A DNA stretch of 59,749 nucleotides from an uncultured Marvinbryantia sp. (GTDB lineage Bacteria; Bacillota; Clostridia; Lachnospirales; Lachnospiraceae): assembly GCA_934373455.1 (NCBI GenBank), contig CAKRON010000005.1, positions 1 to 59,749 on the forward strand, given 5' to 3'. The notes under the pieces were generated by a model. That model had not been told where the DNA came from. It was given only the letters and a program-made list of their open reading frames with translations, and did no database searches. Both the position numbers and the translations under genes were made by a program. Positions 27,642-37,672 of this stretch are shown piece after piece. Every line of letters starts with the position of its first letter. The stretch's first letter is position 1.

Positions 27642-29135
27642 CTAGAACTGGAAGTAGATAAACTGCGCTGCATCATAATTCGGACCATAGAATCCAAAAA
27701 TTAAAACAGAAAAAATCGCAGCATAGTAAAGTATCCATCGAAAACACAAATTCTGATTCAAAATCCACTGGCGGATCTCCACACCTCTTCTGTGAAGAAT
27801 ATCCACTGTCAGTAAAATGCAACTGGATAACACTGCTATCCAAAAATCAATCATTGATAATCCTAACGTATATAGCGTACCATCTGCCAATACCCACGGA
27901 TTAAAGGATGCAAATAATCTGGAAATCATGGTAACTGCTGCTTCCACTGAATCTGCTCGAAAAAAAATCCAGGTAAAATCGATTAAAAAGAATGTCACTA
28001 TTCCAGAAAACAGTTTCCAGCTTCCACTTTCAGTTTTCATTCCAAGTCTTTTTTTACATGTATTTCGTAATGTTTCTGTTTGTGCTCCAATTACCTGAAA
28101 CAAACCATTTAAACCGCCCCATATAACATAAGTCCAATTTGCACCATGCCACAGACCACTCGTCAAAAAAACAATCATGATATTTCTGTATTTTTTCCAT
28201 TTTCCTTTTCGATTTCCCCCTAATGGAATATAGAGATAATCACGGAACCATCCTGTCAGAGAAATGTGCCATCGTTTCCAAAACTCTGCCACATTACATG
28301 ATAAATAAGGTTCTTTAAAGTTTTTCATCAACTGAAATCCCAATACTTCAGCAGCACCAATCGCTATATTGGAATATCCCGCAAAGTCACAATAAATTTG
28401 TACCGCAAAAAATACGACACCTGTAAGTATTTCAAATCCTGCATAATATCCAGAATAATCAAATACCTGATTTACCAGCACCGCTACACGGTCTGCAATT
28501 ACCATTTTCTGAAAATATCCCCACGTCATCATCATTAATCCACGACACACTCTGTCATAATTAAATTTATGACCTTCATCAAACTGATGAAGTAAGTTCG
28601 CAGATCTTTCAATCGGACCTGCAACCAGCTGTGGAAAAAATGATACAAAGACCATATATTTTAAAATATTCTTCTCTACTCTCACATCCCCTCGATAGAC
28701 ATCCATGGTATAACTCAGTGCTTGAAAAATATAAAACGAAATACCTACCGGCAGCAATATATCTATTTTAGGAATCATTAATTGTACACCGGTAATTTCC
28801 AGAATCTGATTTAGATTATCAATTACAAATACCGCATATTTAAAAAACGCCAGCATTGACAGATTTACAATAAATGAAATTGCTACAATACCTTTGCTTC
28901 TCAGTCTCTGTGGATCTTCTTTTTCCTGTTCCTTTGCCCTTCCGATCGCAATACCACTGAGCCATGTCACAAATGTCGATGCAAACAGTAATATTGCATA
29001 TGCTGCATTCCAGCACATGTAAAAATAATAACTACACACTAACAGCCAAATATACCTGATTTTGCGTGGTATAAGAAAATAAATCAGTGAAACAATTGGA
29101 AAAAATACTAAAAAGTCAAATGAATTAAACAGCAT
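27642..29135 (-). CDS. MBOAT family membrane O-acyltransferase (AlgI/DltB-like)
   Basis: 497 residues with about 11 membrane segments. The start MLFNSFDFLVFFP, the GPIERSANLL segment near residue 180, AEFWKRWHISLTGWFRDYLYIPLGGNR near 285 and SGLWHGANWTYVIWGGLNG near 330 (catalytic His) are diagnostic of the AlgI branch. These proteins pass an acyl group, usually acetyl, across the membrane to an extracytoplasmic SGNH partner. That partner is the next gene, 10 bases downstream. A GTGAGG site precedes the ATG. Its place in a polysaccharide operon implies O-acylation of the exported polymer. Confidence 0.93.
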   Translation of the reverse strand: MLFNSFDFLVFFPIVSLIYFLIPRKIRYIWLLVCSYYFYMCWNAAYAILLFASTFVTWLSGIAIGRAKEQEKEDPQRLRSKGIVAISFIVNLSMLAFFKYAVFVIDNLNQILEITGVQLMIPKIDILLPVGISFYIFQALSYTMDVYRGDVRVEKNILKYMVFVSFFPQLVAGPIERSANLLHQFDEGHKFNYDRVCRGLMMMTWGYFQKMVIADRVAVLVNQVFDYSGYYAGFEILTGVVFFAVQIYCDFAGYSNIAIGAAEVLGFQLMKNFKEPYLSCNVAEFWKRWHISLTGWFRDYLYIPLGGNRKGKWKKYRNIMIVFLTSGLWHGANWTYVIWGGLNGLFQVIGAQTETLRNTCKKRLGMKTESGSWKLFSGIVTFFLIDFTWIFFRADSVEAAVTMISRLFASFNPWVLADGTLYTLGLSMIDFWIAVLSSCILLTVDILHRRGVEIRQWILNQNLCFRWILYYAAIFSVLIFGFYGPNYDAAQFIYFQF

Positions 29136-29154
29136 TTTTTATCCTCACTCTCTC

Positions 29155-30744
29155 TCAGTAAAATTCTACTTCATTCCCTCTTGCATAAGCCAGCATCGGC
29201 ATAAGAAGGTCAAATACTCTCATATTATCTGTTTCTGCATTTTGTTGCATAAGTATTTCCATTCGCTGTATCGCTTTTGTATAAATATCCGAATCTTGAA
29301 GTTCTATGCCGGTCAACGCCGCTATTGCATATACTGCCACCGATTCATATTCATATCCATCTGCTACATCTCCATCTGTTCCATACCTGGCATATAATCC
29401 ATTTTCTGCCAATTGCTCTCTAAGCCATTCTCTTGATGTATTCTTCATACGTTCCACTTGTGCAAGATGATATAACGTAAACAATGCTTCCGCCGTATGA
29501 AGATTTTCTTCGCTATATTTTTTCTTTTTATAATCATAAGAGGAATAATAAAGTGGGAAAGTGTCACTAATATATCCATTTTCTACAATGCTTTCCATAT
29601 TTTGACTGATAACACCAAATTTCTCATCTTGTTTTGCCAGCAATTCAAGAGTCTTAAAATCCGCATAATTTAATGCAATCTCTTTTCCCGGTTTTTTCTG
29701 CGAAAAATCATAAAAGGAATATAATTCATTCCCATCTGTATTATGTTCCCAGATTCCTTCCAAAAGACTATTTATCTGTTTTTCCTGCTCTCCCCATAAA
29801 TCATTCGCCAGAGAAAAAGCTTTATAAATTCGCAGATCATCTAATAACGCATTTGCTTCTGCCTGTTTTCCATCTTCTGTGAAATACCAAGAATAAATAT
29901 GCTCTCTTTCAAGATTGTTTTGCAAAAAATTTTCTGACTTTTCAAATAATTCTTTGTTATCACTTATAACCGCATATTCCATCATGATGCCCTGTGATTC
30001 ACTTAAGACATCATGCCCAGATGGACTGGATGACTGATTTTGTTTTTTCTCTGTATAAATCTGCCCCTCTTTCCCCATCCATTCTGATTCTATTTTTTCT
30101 AAAATTCGATAATCCTTTCCATATTCTGCTTCGTCAAATAACTGCCTCCATTCCTGTTCTGATTCTATCGTACTTACTTTGATATCTCTGACATATCCAT
30201 GTTTATCCAAAACCAGTATGGTTGGTATTCTTTTTATTCCATACGCGTTGTATCCCATCAGATCCTTATCATAAAAACATGAGAAATCCAAATCTTGCTC
30301 ATCAAGATAGTTCTTTGCTTTTTCTACTGTCTCTTCCTTATCCGTATCCGTTTTATTAATCAAAATTATTTCAATGTCTTCATAATCCTTAAGCATTTTT
30401 CTACATTCTCGAAGGCTTTGCAAAGTCTTATCACAATAACTGCACCAACTTCCCCAGAATATCAAAATCTTGATTTTATCATCATATTCTTTCTCTAAAG
30501 ATATCTGATTTCCCTGCACATCCTGAAAATAATCCAGTTCAATTTTCTCCCCAAGATGCAAATTCGATGGCATAAAATCCAGTTCTCCTGTCAGTTCTTT
30601 TTTAGATGTTTCTGCTTCCGGTATTGTCTTATCGTCTTTTCCTGGATTCATCCACAGATAGCAAATTCCCCCTACGATGATAAGTATTGAAATCAGTATT
30701 CCTGCTATACAGATCTTTTCAATTATTTTCAGCTTGTTTTTCAT
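29155..30744 (-). CDS. Thioredoxin-like domain fused to a GH8-like glycoside hydrolase
   Basis: 529 residues. A membrane anchor lies at about 12-32 and the rest is extracellular. Residues 60-205 form a TlpA/ResA-like thioredoxin domain: IFWGSWCSYC (Cys101, Cys104) and RIPTILVLD (cis-Pro174). From about 240 on the sequence resembles GH8 (BcsZ, PssZ): LSESQGIMMEYAV with Glu249 at the place of the proton donor in SEGxGY, then AEANALLDDLRIYKAF with Asp303 at the place of the DADxxIA base, followed by helical-hairpin repeats to the end. GH8 enzymes trim beta-1,4 glycans and often sit beside synthases. I do not know this fusion from elsewhere. The GH8 call rests on motifs only. Confidence 0.72.
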   Translation of the reverse strand: MKNKLKIIEKICIAGILISILIIVGGICYLWMNPGKDDKTIPEAETSKKELTGELDFMPSNLHLGEKIELDYFQDVQGNQISLEKEYDDKIKILIFWGSWCSYCDKTLQSLRECRKMLKDYEDIEIILINKTDTDKEETVEKAKNYLDEQDLDFSCFYDKDLMGYNAYGIKRIPTILVLDKHGYVRDIKVSTIESEQEWRQLFDEAEYGKDYRILEKIESEWMGKEGQIYTEKKQNQSSSPSGHDVLSESQGIMMEYAVISDNKELFEKSENFLQNNLEREHIYSWYFTEDGKQAEANALLDDLRIYKAFSLANDLWGEQEKQINSLLEGIWEHNTDGNELYSFYDFSQKKPGKEIALNYADFKTLELLAKQDEKFGVISQNMESIVENGYISDTFPLYYSSYDYKKKKYSEENLHTAEALFTLYHLAQVERMKNTSREWLREQLAENGLYARYGTDGDVADGYEYESVAVYAIAALTGIELQDSDIYTKAIQRMEILMQQNAETDNMRVFDLLMPMLAYARGNEVEFY

Positions 30745-30766
30745 ATCTTCGCTTCTTTTCCATCCA

Positions 30767-32551
30767 TTATTTCACTACAGTATCATCATTTTCTTCCTTT
30801 TGATATGCCTCTGAAACGCTCATTTTTATATACCCTTTTTCCAGAGCTGATTTCATATCAAACTGGCTCTTCATTGCTTCTTCTCTGAGACGCGTCAGCA
30901 TTTCTTCATCCTCCAGAATTTTTCTTCTCCGCTCCCTATCACTGGCTTCTTGCTGCTTCAATCTTTCTTTTTCCTCTCTGACACAGAGCACTTTCGAACG
31001 ATTCATACTGTAAATATCTTTTACCGTACAGCCTGCAATCAGTGCAAACATAAACAATACATGATAATGATATCGGTTCTGATTCTCTACCAAAAGATGC
31101 ATTGCCACTGTTCCTACAAATATCAGACAAAACGGATATAAGAAGCTGTTTCCTTTTTTCCATAAGAATACACCTCCCACCGCTGCAAAAGCCACTATCA
31201 TAAGATAATAAATGTTGTTAAAGTCTCTGATTTTATATAGCAGCTGCTCTCTTTCCTTTGTTAAATTTCCCTGCTGATCCATAAACAGAATACTCCAGGT
31301 ACTTCCATAATCATCATTCGACCAAAGTACTCTGAATTTATGTAATAACAAATTAAAAATTCCTTTCGGATCACCTTTCACTCGTTGAATTGCCAGATCC
31401 CGGCACGCCAGATGTGCCTGAGTGGCATTTCCATATTCATCCATCGCAGCATAAAGATAATCAGCGTCTTCCTGATTCCATCCCCCCATAGATTCCTGAT
31501 TTAAACCAACCAGCAGATTATAACCAAATGAAGAGGATCCAGATGCCAATGGTTTATCAATTGCATATTCAATTCCCATACTGCAAAATGAAGAAACCAT
31601 CATATACATTAATACTACGATTACACATCGTGACCATCCTTTTGACAAAATTATGAGAGAAATCGGCTGATCTGCTACTTTTCTTACTGGAATCCACATC
31701 TTTCTGAAAAAGATACTCATGACAATGGTAATCAGAAGGATTAATGCCATTGGGCGGATGCAGGCTGTAAGCGCCAATAATATTCCAAGCAGCATATAAA
31801 GTAATACCCCTAACAGAGGATGACGCGTCTTTGCATCATATCGTTTCATGGTAATGATAAATATATACAGGCACAGCAACAGCATAAATGAAAAAAGATA
31901 CTCTGATGCTACCTGATTCATATATAAGATTTGAGACGGCCAGAATGTAGTAATCAACAAGGTACATAATCCGGCTGCCACTCCTGCTGTAAGTCTTGCA
32001 ATACGATATGAAATATAAATTGTACCGATTGCCAGTATAATATTAAAAATCTGTGCTACTCTAACGCTTGTCCCAAATATTTTGAAAACAACAGACAATA
32101 CATACGGATATCCAAACACATGAGGAAACATGGCAATATAATTACAATACCCTGTTCCTTCTTCTTTTAACAATCCTCGTTTTAACAGATCTGCTATTTC
32201 ATAATATGTTTTATAATCTGATTCTGGCTTCATCGGCATATTACTTATACAATTTACACGGATGCACACAGCCACTGCCAGGATTATTAAAACAATGACT
32301 GCCTCAATTATGCAAAAGAATCGTTTTCTTTCATGAAAAAAATCCTCCAATTCCAGCCTTGCCATAAGCCCAGCTGATGCATTTATGAACAGCCAAAGCA
32401 GAATGAATGAAACAAGAAATATCCCTTGTAATACATAAGGATATTCCTGTCCCTCGCCCAAATTGTTCACACCACATATAAGAATGTACAATGTACCGAT
32501 CAGATATAGAATTATCACAAAATAACTGAACGCACTCTTTTTTGGCTTCAT
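30767..32551 (-). CDS. ArnT/PMT-like GT-C glycosyltransferase
   Basis: 594 residues with about 12 membrane segments and a charged, coiled-coil-like cytoplasmic tail of about 70 residues (from EEKERLKQQEAS on). The loop after the second helix group contains PESDYKTYYEIADLL near residue 112, with an acidic residue where GT-C enzymes hold the catalytic Asp. MFPHVFGYPYVLSVVFKIFG and IARLTAGVAAGL follow, as in ArnT-like proteins. Such enzymes take a sugar from a polyprenyl phosphate and add it to an external acceptor. It lies between the BcsB-like and GH8-like genes with gaps of about 22 bases. Decoration of the polymer is inferred from context. Confidence 0.78.
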   Translation of the reverse strand: MKPKKSAFSYFVIILYLIGTLYILICGVNNLGEGQEYPYVLQGIFLVSFILLWLFINASAGLMARLELEDFFHERKRFFCIIEAVIVLIILAVAVCIRVNCISNMPMKPESDYKTYYEIADLLKRGLLKEEGTGYCNYIAMFPHVFGYPYVLSVVFKIFGTSVRVAQIFNIILAIGTIYISYRIARLTAGVAAGLCTLLITTFWPSQILYMNQVASEYLFSFMLLLCLYIFIITMKRYDAKTRHPLLGVLLYMLLGILLALTACIRPMALILLITIVMSIFFRKMWIPVRKVADQPISLIILSKGWSRCVIVVLMYMMVSSFCSMGIEYAIDKPLASGSSSFGYNLLVGLNQESMGGWNQEDADYLYAAMDEYGNATQAHLACRDLAIQRVKGDPKGIFNLLLHKFRVLWSNDDYGSTWSILFMDQQGNLTKEREQLLYKIRDFNNIYYLMIVAFAAVGGVFLWKKGNSFLYPFCLIFVGTVAMHLLVENQNRYHYHVLFMFALIAGCTVKDIYSMNRSKVLCVREEKERLKQQEASDRERRRKILEDEEMLTRLREEAMKSQFDMKSALEKGYIKMSVSEAYQKEENDDTVVK

Positions 32552-32574
32552 ATACTTTTACCTTTCTGTCTAAT

Positions 32575-34773
32575 CTAGTGTTTCTTCTGTCTTAAATAAA
32601 TACGAATGAATATCAGAATCGCTGTCAGCAGTAATAAAAGCATAATTGCTGTAGAAACTACTGTAAAGACTGCTGCCTCCTTGTTTTCTTCCATCATATT
32701 CTTCAGTATCGGCTGCTTTTCTTCTTTTCGTTCCTGCGCAGATTCATAAGTTTTAACTTCGAGATCACTGTCAATCAACACGGTATCTTTCTCAAGATCC
32801 CATGCATTTTCATCGTCACTGATAAATTCTCTCAAGAAACCTGTTGTTCTATCATCTAATGCCGCTGCAACTAAAATGGCTCTTTTTTCTGTATATGGTG
32901 AATACAAAAGCTGCAATGTTGCGATATTTTTTGCATAATTTTCTGATAAAACCAACTGATCATTACTCGAAAATGCATCACCTGTATCATTATACGAAAA
33001 GTATAACTGATCATTTAATTCTCTTATAAAACTATTATCAGTATAATTTCCTATCGTAATGATATGATTATCTTTATCTTCTTCTTTTTCGAAGTTTTCG
33101 GCTTTCTTCACATTTAATTCACCATATGGACTGATATTTTCTCCATACAAAGCAATAAGTTCTCCCAACGTATTCAGTTCTTCACTACTGATTTCATCTG
33201 GAATAACAACTAAAAGATGATTAAATTCAGACGATATTTCAAATGGATATGGTCTTTGTGCCAGATTATAATTACTGCCGGCTCCAACCGGAAGATAAAA
33301 TACAGATTCTTCTGTCACATATGCCCATGGCATTTCATCCATCCTCGGAGTACAAAACAACTCTGGAAGCTCCAAATCAAATGCAATAGATATTTTACCT
33401 GCATAAGTTCCTACCACATCCTGCGGCATGGTAAATGTAAGTTCATCCCCATCAGCATTTTCCAAAGTCAGCTTTTTACTCGCAACTGGTATATCTCCCC
33501 AATAAACAGTTATCATCGAACGTCTGAAATCTAAATTCTTGCTATATCGGAATTTTAGAACCATTTTCCCTGAATCAGCCAGGACATACCCACCGGAAAA
33601 TGGCAAATAAATATCCCCCTTCTGATGAAAAGGTCCTACAAAAGAAAGTCCGGAATCCATTAATGCATCCAATGTATATCTTCCAGCAATCATATCACTA
33701 CTTTGGGATGATTCTATCACCTGCTGTGCACTTCCTGCTTTAACAAAAGCCACACTGTCCTTTTCCTGGGATACACGACTTTCATCCAACAGCATAATGG
33801 CAGCTTCAGACAAACAGTCCTCATTCTCAGAAGTAATCAATAAAATTTCTGATGAATCTTCCTCTATAAATTTTATCATTGCTTCTTCTTTCAGATTTCT
33901 GTCAGATGTTTCTTTTTCCACCAGAGAACGATATGTATCATCCAGATTGTCAAGTAACGAAACCAATATTACTTTTTTACTATCTGTCGGAAGATCGGAT
34001 TCTCTGACAAGAGAAATGTCATCTTTCAGATTGGTTTCATTTCCCAGATCTGCTCTCAAAAGAAGTGCCGCTTTCATCTCTGATTCAGCACATTGATCTG
34101 ATACTGCTATATAAGTATCTTTCCCACTTTCATCTATTGTCGACATAAACGGATATGGATACGCAGATATTTTCTGTTTATGATCTTCCAAGTCATATCC
34201 TGCTCGAATATAAGAATTTTTGCTGATACTGATCCAGTTTGCTCCTGAAAAATCATCAATACATCCTTCTTCATCGTATATTCTGACATAACCCGTAATA
34301 TCAAACGTGTTATATCCCTTTTTTAACATTTCAGTCGGAATTTCAACATAGAGAATCTGATTCTTTCCGTTTTGATAATCCATTTTAAAAGATGTCACCG
34401 GTACGTCATTTACCATAAAAGTCAATGACGCCGGCACATCCTGTATCAGCTGACTCAATTCTGTTTCGATCTGTGCATAAACATATTGCGTTTTCCAATA
34501 ATCAGGTATCTTGAAGTAATATGTATTCGTTTCGAAAATACCGCTTAATACCACATCATCACTATATTCAAAATCTTTTTCGTATTTTGCTGATTTAGCT
34601 GGCTTCTCATATTCCGGTTCTTCTGCATCTTCCGGATTACTGTTCATAATTTCTGACAGTGCCTGTCTTTTCTCATCATTATTCGCAGCACTGACAGGTA
34701 CTGCTATTATAAATACTACGAATACAAAAAAAATGATCATTCTGTATAAATTCTGTATTTTTTTATCTGCCAT
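32575..34773 (-). CDS. BcsB-like surface subunit of an exopolysaccharide synthase (YdaN-like)
   Basis: 732 residues from the ATG preceded by AGAAGGAG, overlapping the synthase gene by 11 bases. A signal peptide (hydrophobic about 10-28, ending VSAANN) is followed by a long beta-rich region and a single C-terminal helix (about 697-722) ending in basic RIYLRQKKH. The region near 95-150 reads like the BcsB carbohydrate-binding fold (ASLTFMVNDVPVTSFKMD, later KGYNTFDITGYVRIYDEEGCIDDFSGANWISI), and a second such region begins near 415 (GKMVLKFRYSKNLDF, YWGDIPVASKKL). BcsB guides the growing glycan at the outer face and anchors the synthase. Gram-positive counterparts sit beside a BcsA-like GT2, as here. 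Confidence 0.85.
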   Translation of the reverse strand: MADKKIQNLYRMIIFFVFVVFIIAVPVSAANNDEKRQALSEIMNSNPEDAEEPEYEKPAKSAKYEKDFEYSDDVVLSGIFETNTYYFKIPDYWKTQYVYAQIETELSQLIQDVPASLTFMVNDVPVTSFKMDYQNGKNQILYVEIPTEMLKKGYNTFDITGYVRIYDEEGCIDDFSGANWISISKNSYIRAGYDLEDHKQKISAYPYPFMSTIDESGKDTYIAVSDQCAESEMKAALLLRADLGNETNLKDDISLVRESDLPTDSKKVILVSLLDNLDDTYRSLVEKETSDRNLKEEAMIKFIEEDSSEILLITSENEDCLSEAAIMLLDESRVSQEKDSVAFVKAGSAQQVIESSQSSDMIAGRYTLDALMDSGLSFVGPFHQKGDIYLPFSGGYVLADSGKMVLKFRYSKNLDFRRSMITVYWGDIPVASKKLTLENADGDELTFTMPQDVVGTYAGKISIAFDLELPELFCTPRMDEMPWAYVTEESVFYLPVGAGSNYNLAQRPYPFEISSEFNHLLVVIPDEISSEELNTLGELIALYGENISPYGELNVKKAENFEKEEDKDNHIITIGNYTDNSFIRELNDQLYFSYNDTGDAFSSNDQLVLSENYAKNIATLQLLYSPYTEKRAILVAAALDDRTTGFLREFISDDENAWDLEKDTVLIDSDLEVKTYESAQERKEEKQPILKNMMEENKEAAVFTVVSTAIMLLLLLTAILIFIRIYLRQKKH

Positions 34774-36088
34774 GTTTTCTCCTTCCTTCTCTGTCAAACA
34801 CGTCATCTATCTCATCTTCTTTTACAGATGCCTGCTCCACATATCGGACGGTCTTGTCCCACTTTACTTCTTTGTGAAACATCTGATCTGTTATGGAAAG
34901 ATACACTGCCTTTAGCACAACGAACACCCAGAGTTTTGCATAAGTAAACAACATCAAAAGCACCAACAGTGCCGATTCCAATGAAAATTCATTTTTTTCA
35001 GTGGCAAGTGTCAACATTACATTAAATACAAACACCAGAATTGCCATTCCCCACAATAATGAAGAAAAGCCTCCTAACGTCACATGTACCCACCCTAATA
35101 CTCCACAGAAAAAAATTACATCTGAAATTACGAGCGACGATAGCATTAATATGTACACAATCAGATAATAAATAACATCCAGTCTCATTGCTCCTGCATT
35201 TTTATCAAATGCATATCGAAAGTTCTTCACAAGTACATACAGATTTCCTTTTGCCCATCTGGTTCTTTGCCGAAACCATACATTCAAAAGATGTGGTTCC
35301 TGTTCCCAGGTTACTGCCAATGGCATTTGTTTTATATAATATCCCATTCGGTATAGTCGAAAACTAATCTCTGTATCTTCTGATAACGCCTTCGTATCCC
35401 ATCCACCAATCTGTTCAATAATACTTCTCCGAATCACATAATTTGTGCCTGGTATTGTGCATAGTTTAAAAAAGAAATATCTTCCGGCCTGATTCATACA
35501 CTGATATGCCAGGGTCTCAATATTTACGAATCTGCTCAAAATAGAGGCATTTCTGTTTCTTGTACGGAATTTTCCAATCACCGCACCAATTTTATCATCT
35601 GTCATCAGATTTTCCACCAGTATAATCAATGCATCCGGTTCCGGTGTATTATCTGCATCATAAACTGCAATAATCTCGCCCTTAGAAACAGAAAATCCAA
35701 TATTCAGTGCATTCGATTTTCCGGTTCCTCCGACCTCTTTTCCTGTATTAATCACAATCAAATGACTGTCTGGCATTTCTTTTTGAATCTCTTCCAGTTT
35801 CTCTGCCGTATCATCACTGGAATTATCATTAATCACAATAACCTCAAGACGATCTCTTGGATAATTAAAGTTTAACAAAGCGCGAACTGTTCTGGTAATG
35901 ACAAGACTCTCATTATGCGCCGGAACCAGAATACTCACCATTGGATATTCTTTTAATGGAACCCTTCCATCTGTTTTTCCAACTTTCATATAATAAATAA
36001 ATCCACCAATGGACAGAATCACATTAATGATCATCAGTGCCCATATAGAAATAATTGCATACAATGACAATGAATCTACAAATGACAT
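34763..36088 (-). CDS. BcsA-like processive glycosyltransferase family 2 (YdaM-like) without PilZ
   Basis: 441 residues: one or two N-terminal helices, a GT2 domain and about three to four C-terminal helices (300-410). All motifs of processive synthases are present: VPAHNE at 55, INDNSSDD at 86-93, VYDADN at 142 (DxD at 144-146), PGTNYVIR at 213, LSEDTE at 235 (the TED-like base) and QRTRWAKGN at 274. It is expected to polymerise and export a beta-linked glycan from a nucleotide sugar. The C-terminus ends soon after the last helix, so no PilZ domain is present and c-di-GMP control must come from a partner. The DUF2334 gene lies 6 bases upstream and the BcsB-like gene overlaps its end. Confidence 0.93.
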   Translation of the reverse strand: MSFVDSLSLYAIISIWALMIINVILSIGGFIYYMKVGKTDGRVPLKEYPMVSILVPAHNESLVITRTVRALLNFNYPRDRLEVIVINDNSSDDTAEKLEEIQKEMPDSHLIVINTGKEVGGTGKSNALNIGFSVSKGEIIAVYDADNTPEPDALIILVENLMTDDKIGAVIGKFRTRNRNASILSRFVNIETLAYQCMNQAGRYFFFKLCTIPGTNYVIRRSIIEQIGGWDTKALSEDTEISFRLYRMGYYIKQMPLAVTWEQEPHLLNVWFRQRTRWAKGNLYVLVKNFRYAFDKNAGAMRLDVIYYLIVYILMLSSLVISDVIFFCGVLGWVHVTLGGFSSLLWGMAILVFVFNVMLTLATEKNEFSLESALLVLLMLFTYAKLWVFVVLKAVYLSITDQMFHKEVKWDKTVRYVEQASVKEDEIDDVFDREGRRKHGR

Positions 36089-36094
36089 AATCTT

Positions 36095-37672
36095 TTACTC
36101 TTCCTTTTTATCTTTGTATAAAAACTGCTGTCTGTTTCTGATTCTTGCATAAACAATAAATGACGTAAAAATGATAATCACGATTACTACAATAAACATC
36201 AGTACATGATTTTGCTTTTGAAGATTTAAAGTAATCCTCTGTATCATTCTCCTCTGATAATCATAATTTGTATCATACGCTTCCGGATTAAATTGTCTTT
36301 CCGTCTGTTCCCCATTCAAATATAGTAAATTGTCTGCATATACTATATTATAATTATTAATCCAGACACTGTGATTTAAATTCCACAGATTCATAAAAGG
36401 AGCTACGCTAATACGGCTGTTATCAAGAATTCTTGTCAACTCGTCCGTATCAGTTTCACCATCTATATATACTGCTGAAGAATAACACTTCAGTTCATTT
36501 TCTCCTGCCTCTCCCGGATTTATAGCTGGCATGATAGTCTGATGTCCCTGTCTTCCAAACAAGCTTGTACCTGTCTGCATTGAAAATCCAGTTTCTTTAC
36601 CGTCATCATAAACAAACACGGTCCGATATCGTTCTAAAACTTTCAGGTATACTTCATCATTTAACCAGCTGTACGGTACTTCAATTCCTATAGGATAAAC
36701 TCCAAGGTTTACATAAGTCATTGTCATCTCTGTCAGTTTTTCATATATTTCTTCTATATCTTCTACCTGTTTATGGATCAGTGGTGCATGCAGTATAACC
36801 GCTCCTCCATTTTGCTGGGCATATGCCAGAACTTGACAGAATTCTTTCATAGAAGGATAATCCCCATTCTGCATAACTGGCATAGCCGATATAATGAACG
36901 GCACTTCTTCTTCTATCATGAGATCGATTTTCTCTTTCAATATGCCTGCATCCATAAATGGATATATTTCATTCAATACGAGATATTGTGCATAATCCGG
37001 AACCGCATCTTTATATGGCCATAACCACAGCGCTAATTCTCTAATCGCGGCAGCTTTCACTATTTTACTTTCAAATTCAGTAATTGGGATAAAACGAATT
37101 CCTGCTATTTGAGAACAAAACGGAACCGTATTCTCCCCCTGTTGAATCTCTCCACTTCTATAAGTCCAGTTATTGCTGATAATCAGATTATTCAGTTTCA
37201 CAATATCGCTATAATCTTTGTTATTTGAAAAATCATATGAAAGCTGCCCTTTGGTCGCTGAATCTATTTTCCATTTTCCTTTATAACCACTTTGCTCCAG
37301 ATATTGAACCAGAAAAGAAGTTCCAAATATCAGCACATTTCCTTGATATTCTTTTAATTGCTGACATAATTCTTTTTCATTATCTATCCCCAGACAAATC
37401 AGATAATCATACTGTTCTATTTTCTGCATACATTCGGTAACTGTTCCATAGTCTGCGGTCTTTCCCATAGCCACGGCCATATTTACAATAGTTTCTACAG
37501 AACTTTCTATCGATTCATCATATCTGTCCGAATAAATGATTAAAAAATTCCCCTCTCCATCCGGCATTTGATTTTCTGAATTACTTTCTGCCGCAACTGT
37601 TACTGCTCCGCATAACAGTATATGTACCATCACTATAAAACATATTTGTTTAAACATCATACTGTAGTTCAT
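36095..37672 (-). CDS. DUF2334 protein (YdaL-like), membrane anchored, probably lacking the catalytic Asp pair
   Basis: 525 residues from the ATG preceded by GAAGGCAG, overlapping the upstream gene by 23 bases. Signal peptide (about 8-28), extracellular domain, and a C-terminal helix (about 488-510). The core near 228-300 is DUF2334, a relative of polysaccharide deacetylases: LVLNEIYPFMDAG, VPFIISAMPVM, AQQNGGAVILHAPLIH. In family members as I know them the first strand reads RIDDVYPF; here the Asp pair is Asn234-Glu235, while His295 and His300 remain. The N-terminal part (40-130) looks like a separate alpha/beta domain. The role in ydaJKLMN-type loci is not established. Loss of the Asp pair suggests a binding or structural role. 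Confidence 0.72.
   Translation of the reverse strand: MNYSMMFKQICFIVMVHILLCGAVTVAAESNSENQMPDGEGNFLIIYSDRYDESIESSVETIVNMAVAMGKTADYGTVTECMQKIEQYDYLICLGIDNEKELCQQLKEYQGNVLIFGTSFLVQYLEQSGYKGKWKIDSATKGQLSYDFSNNKDYSDIVKLNNLIISNNWTYRSGEIQQGENTVPFCSQIAGIRFIPITEFESKIVKAAAIRELALWLWPYKDAVPDYAQYLVLNEIYPFMDAGILKEKIDLMIEEEVPFIISAMPVMQNGDYPSMKEFCQVLAYAQQNGGAVILHAPLIHKQVEDIEEIYEKLTEMTMTYVNLGVYPIGIEVPYSWLNDEVYLKVLERYRTVFVYDDGKETGFSMQTGTSLFGRQGHQTIMPAINPGEAGENELKCYSSAVYIDGETDTDELTRILDNSRISVAPFMNLWNLNHSVWINNYNIVYADNLLYLNGEQTERQFNPEAYDTNYDYQRRMIQRITLNLQKQNHVLMFIVVIVIIIFTSFIVYARIRNRQQFLYKDKKEE

Noticed and set aside
34763..36088. PilZ domain at the C-terminus of the BcsA-like synthase
   Set aside because: The protein ends about 35 residues after the last membrane helix; there is no room for PilZ and no RxxxR plus DxSxxG motif.
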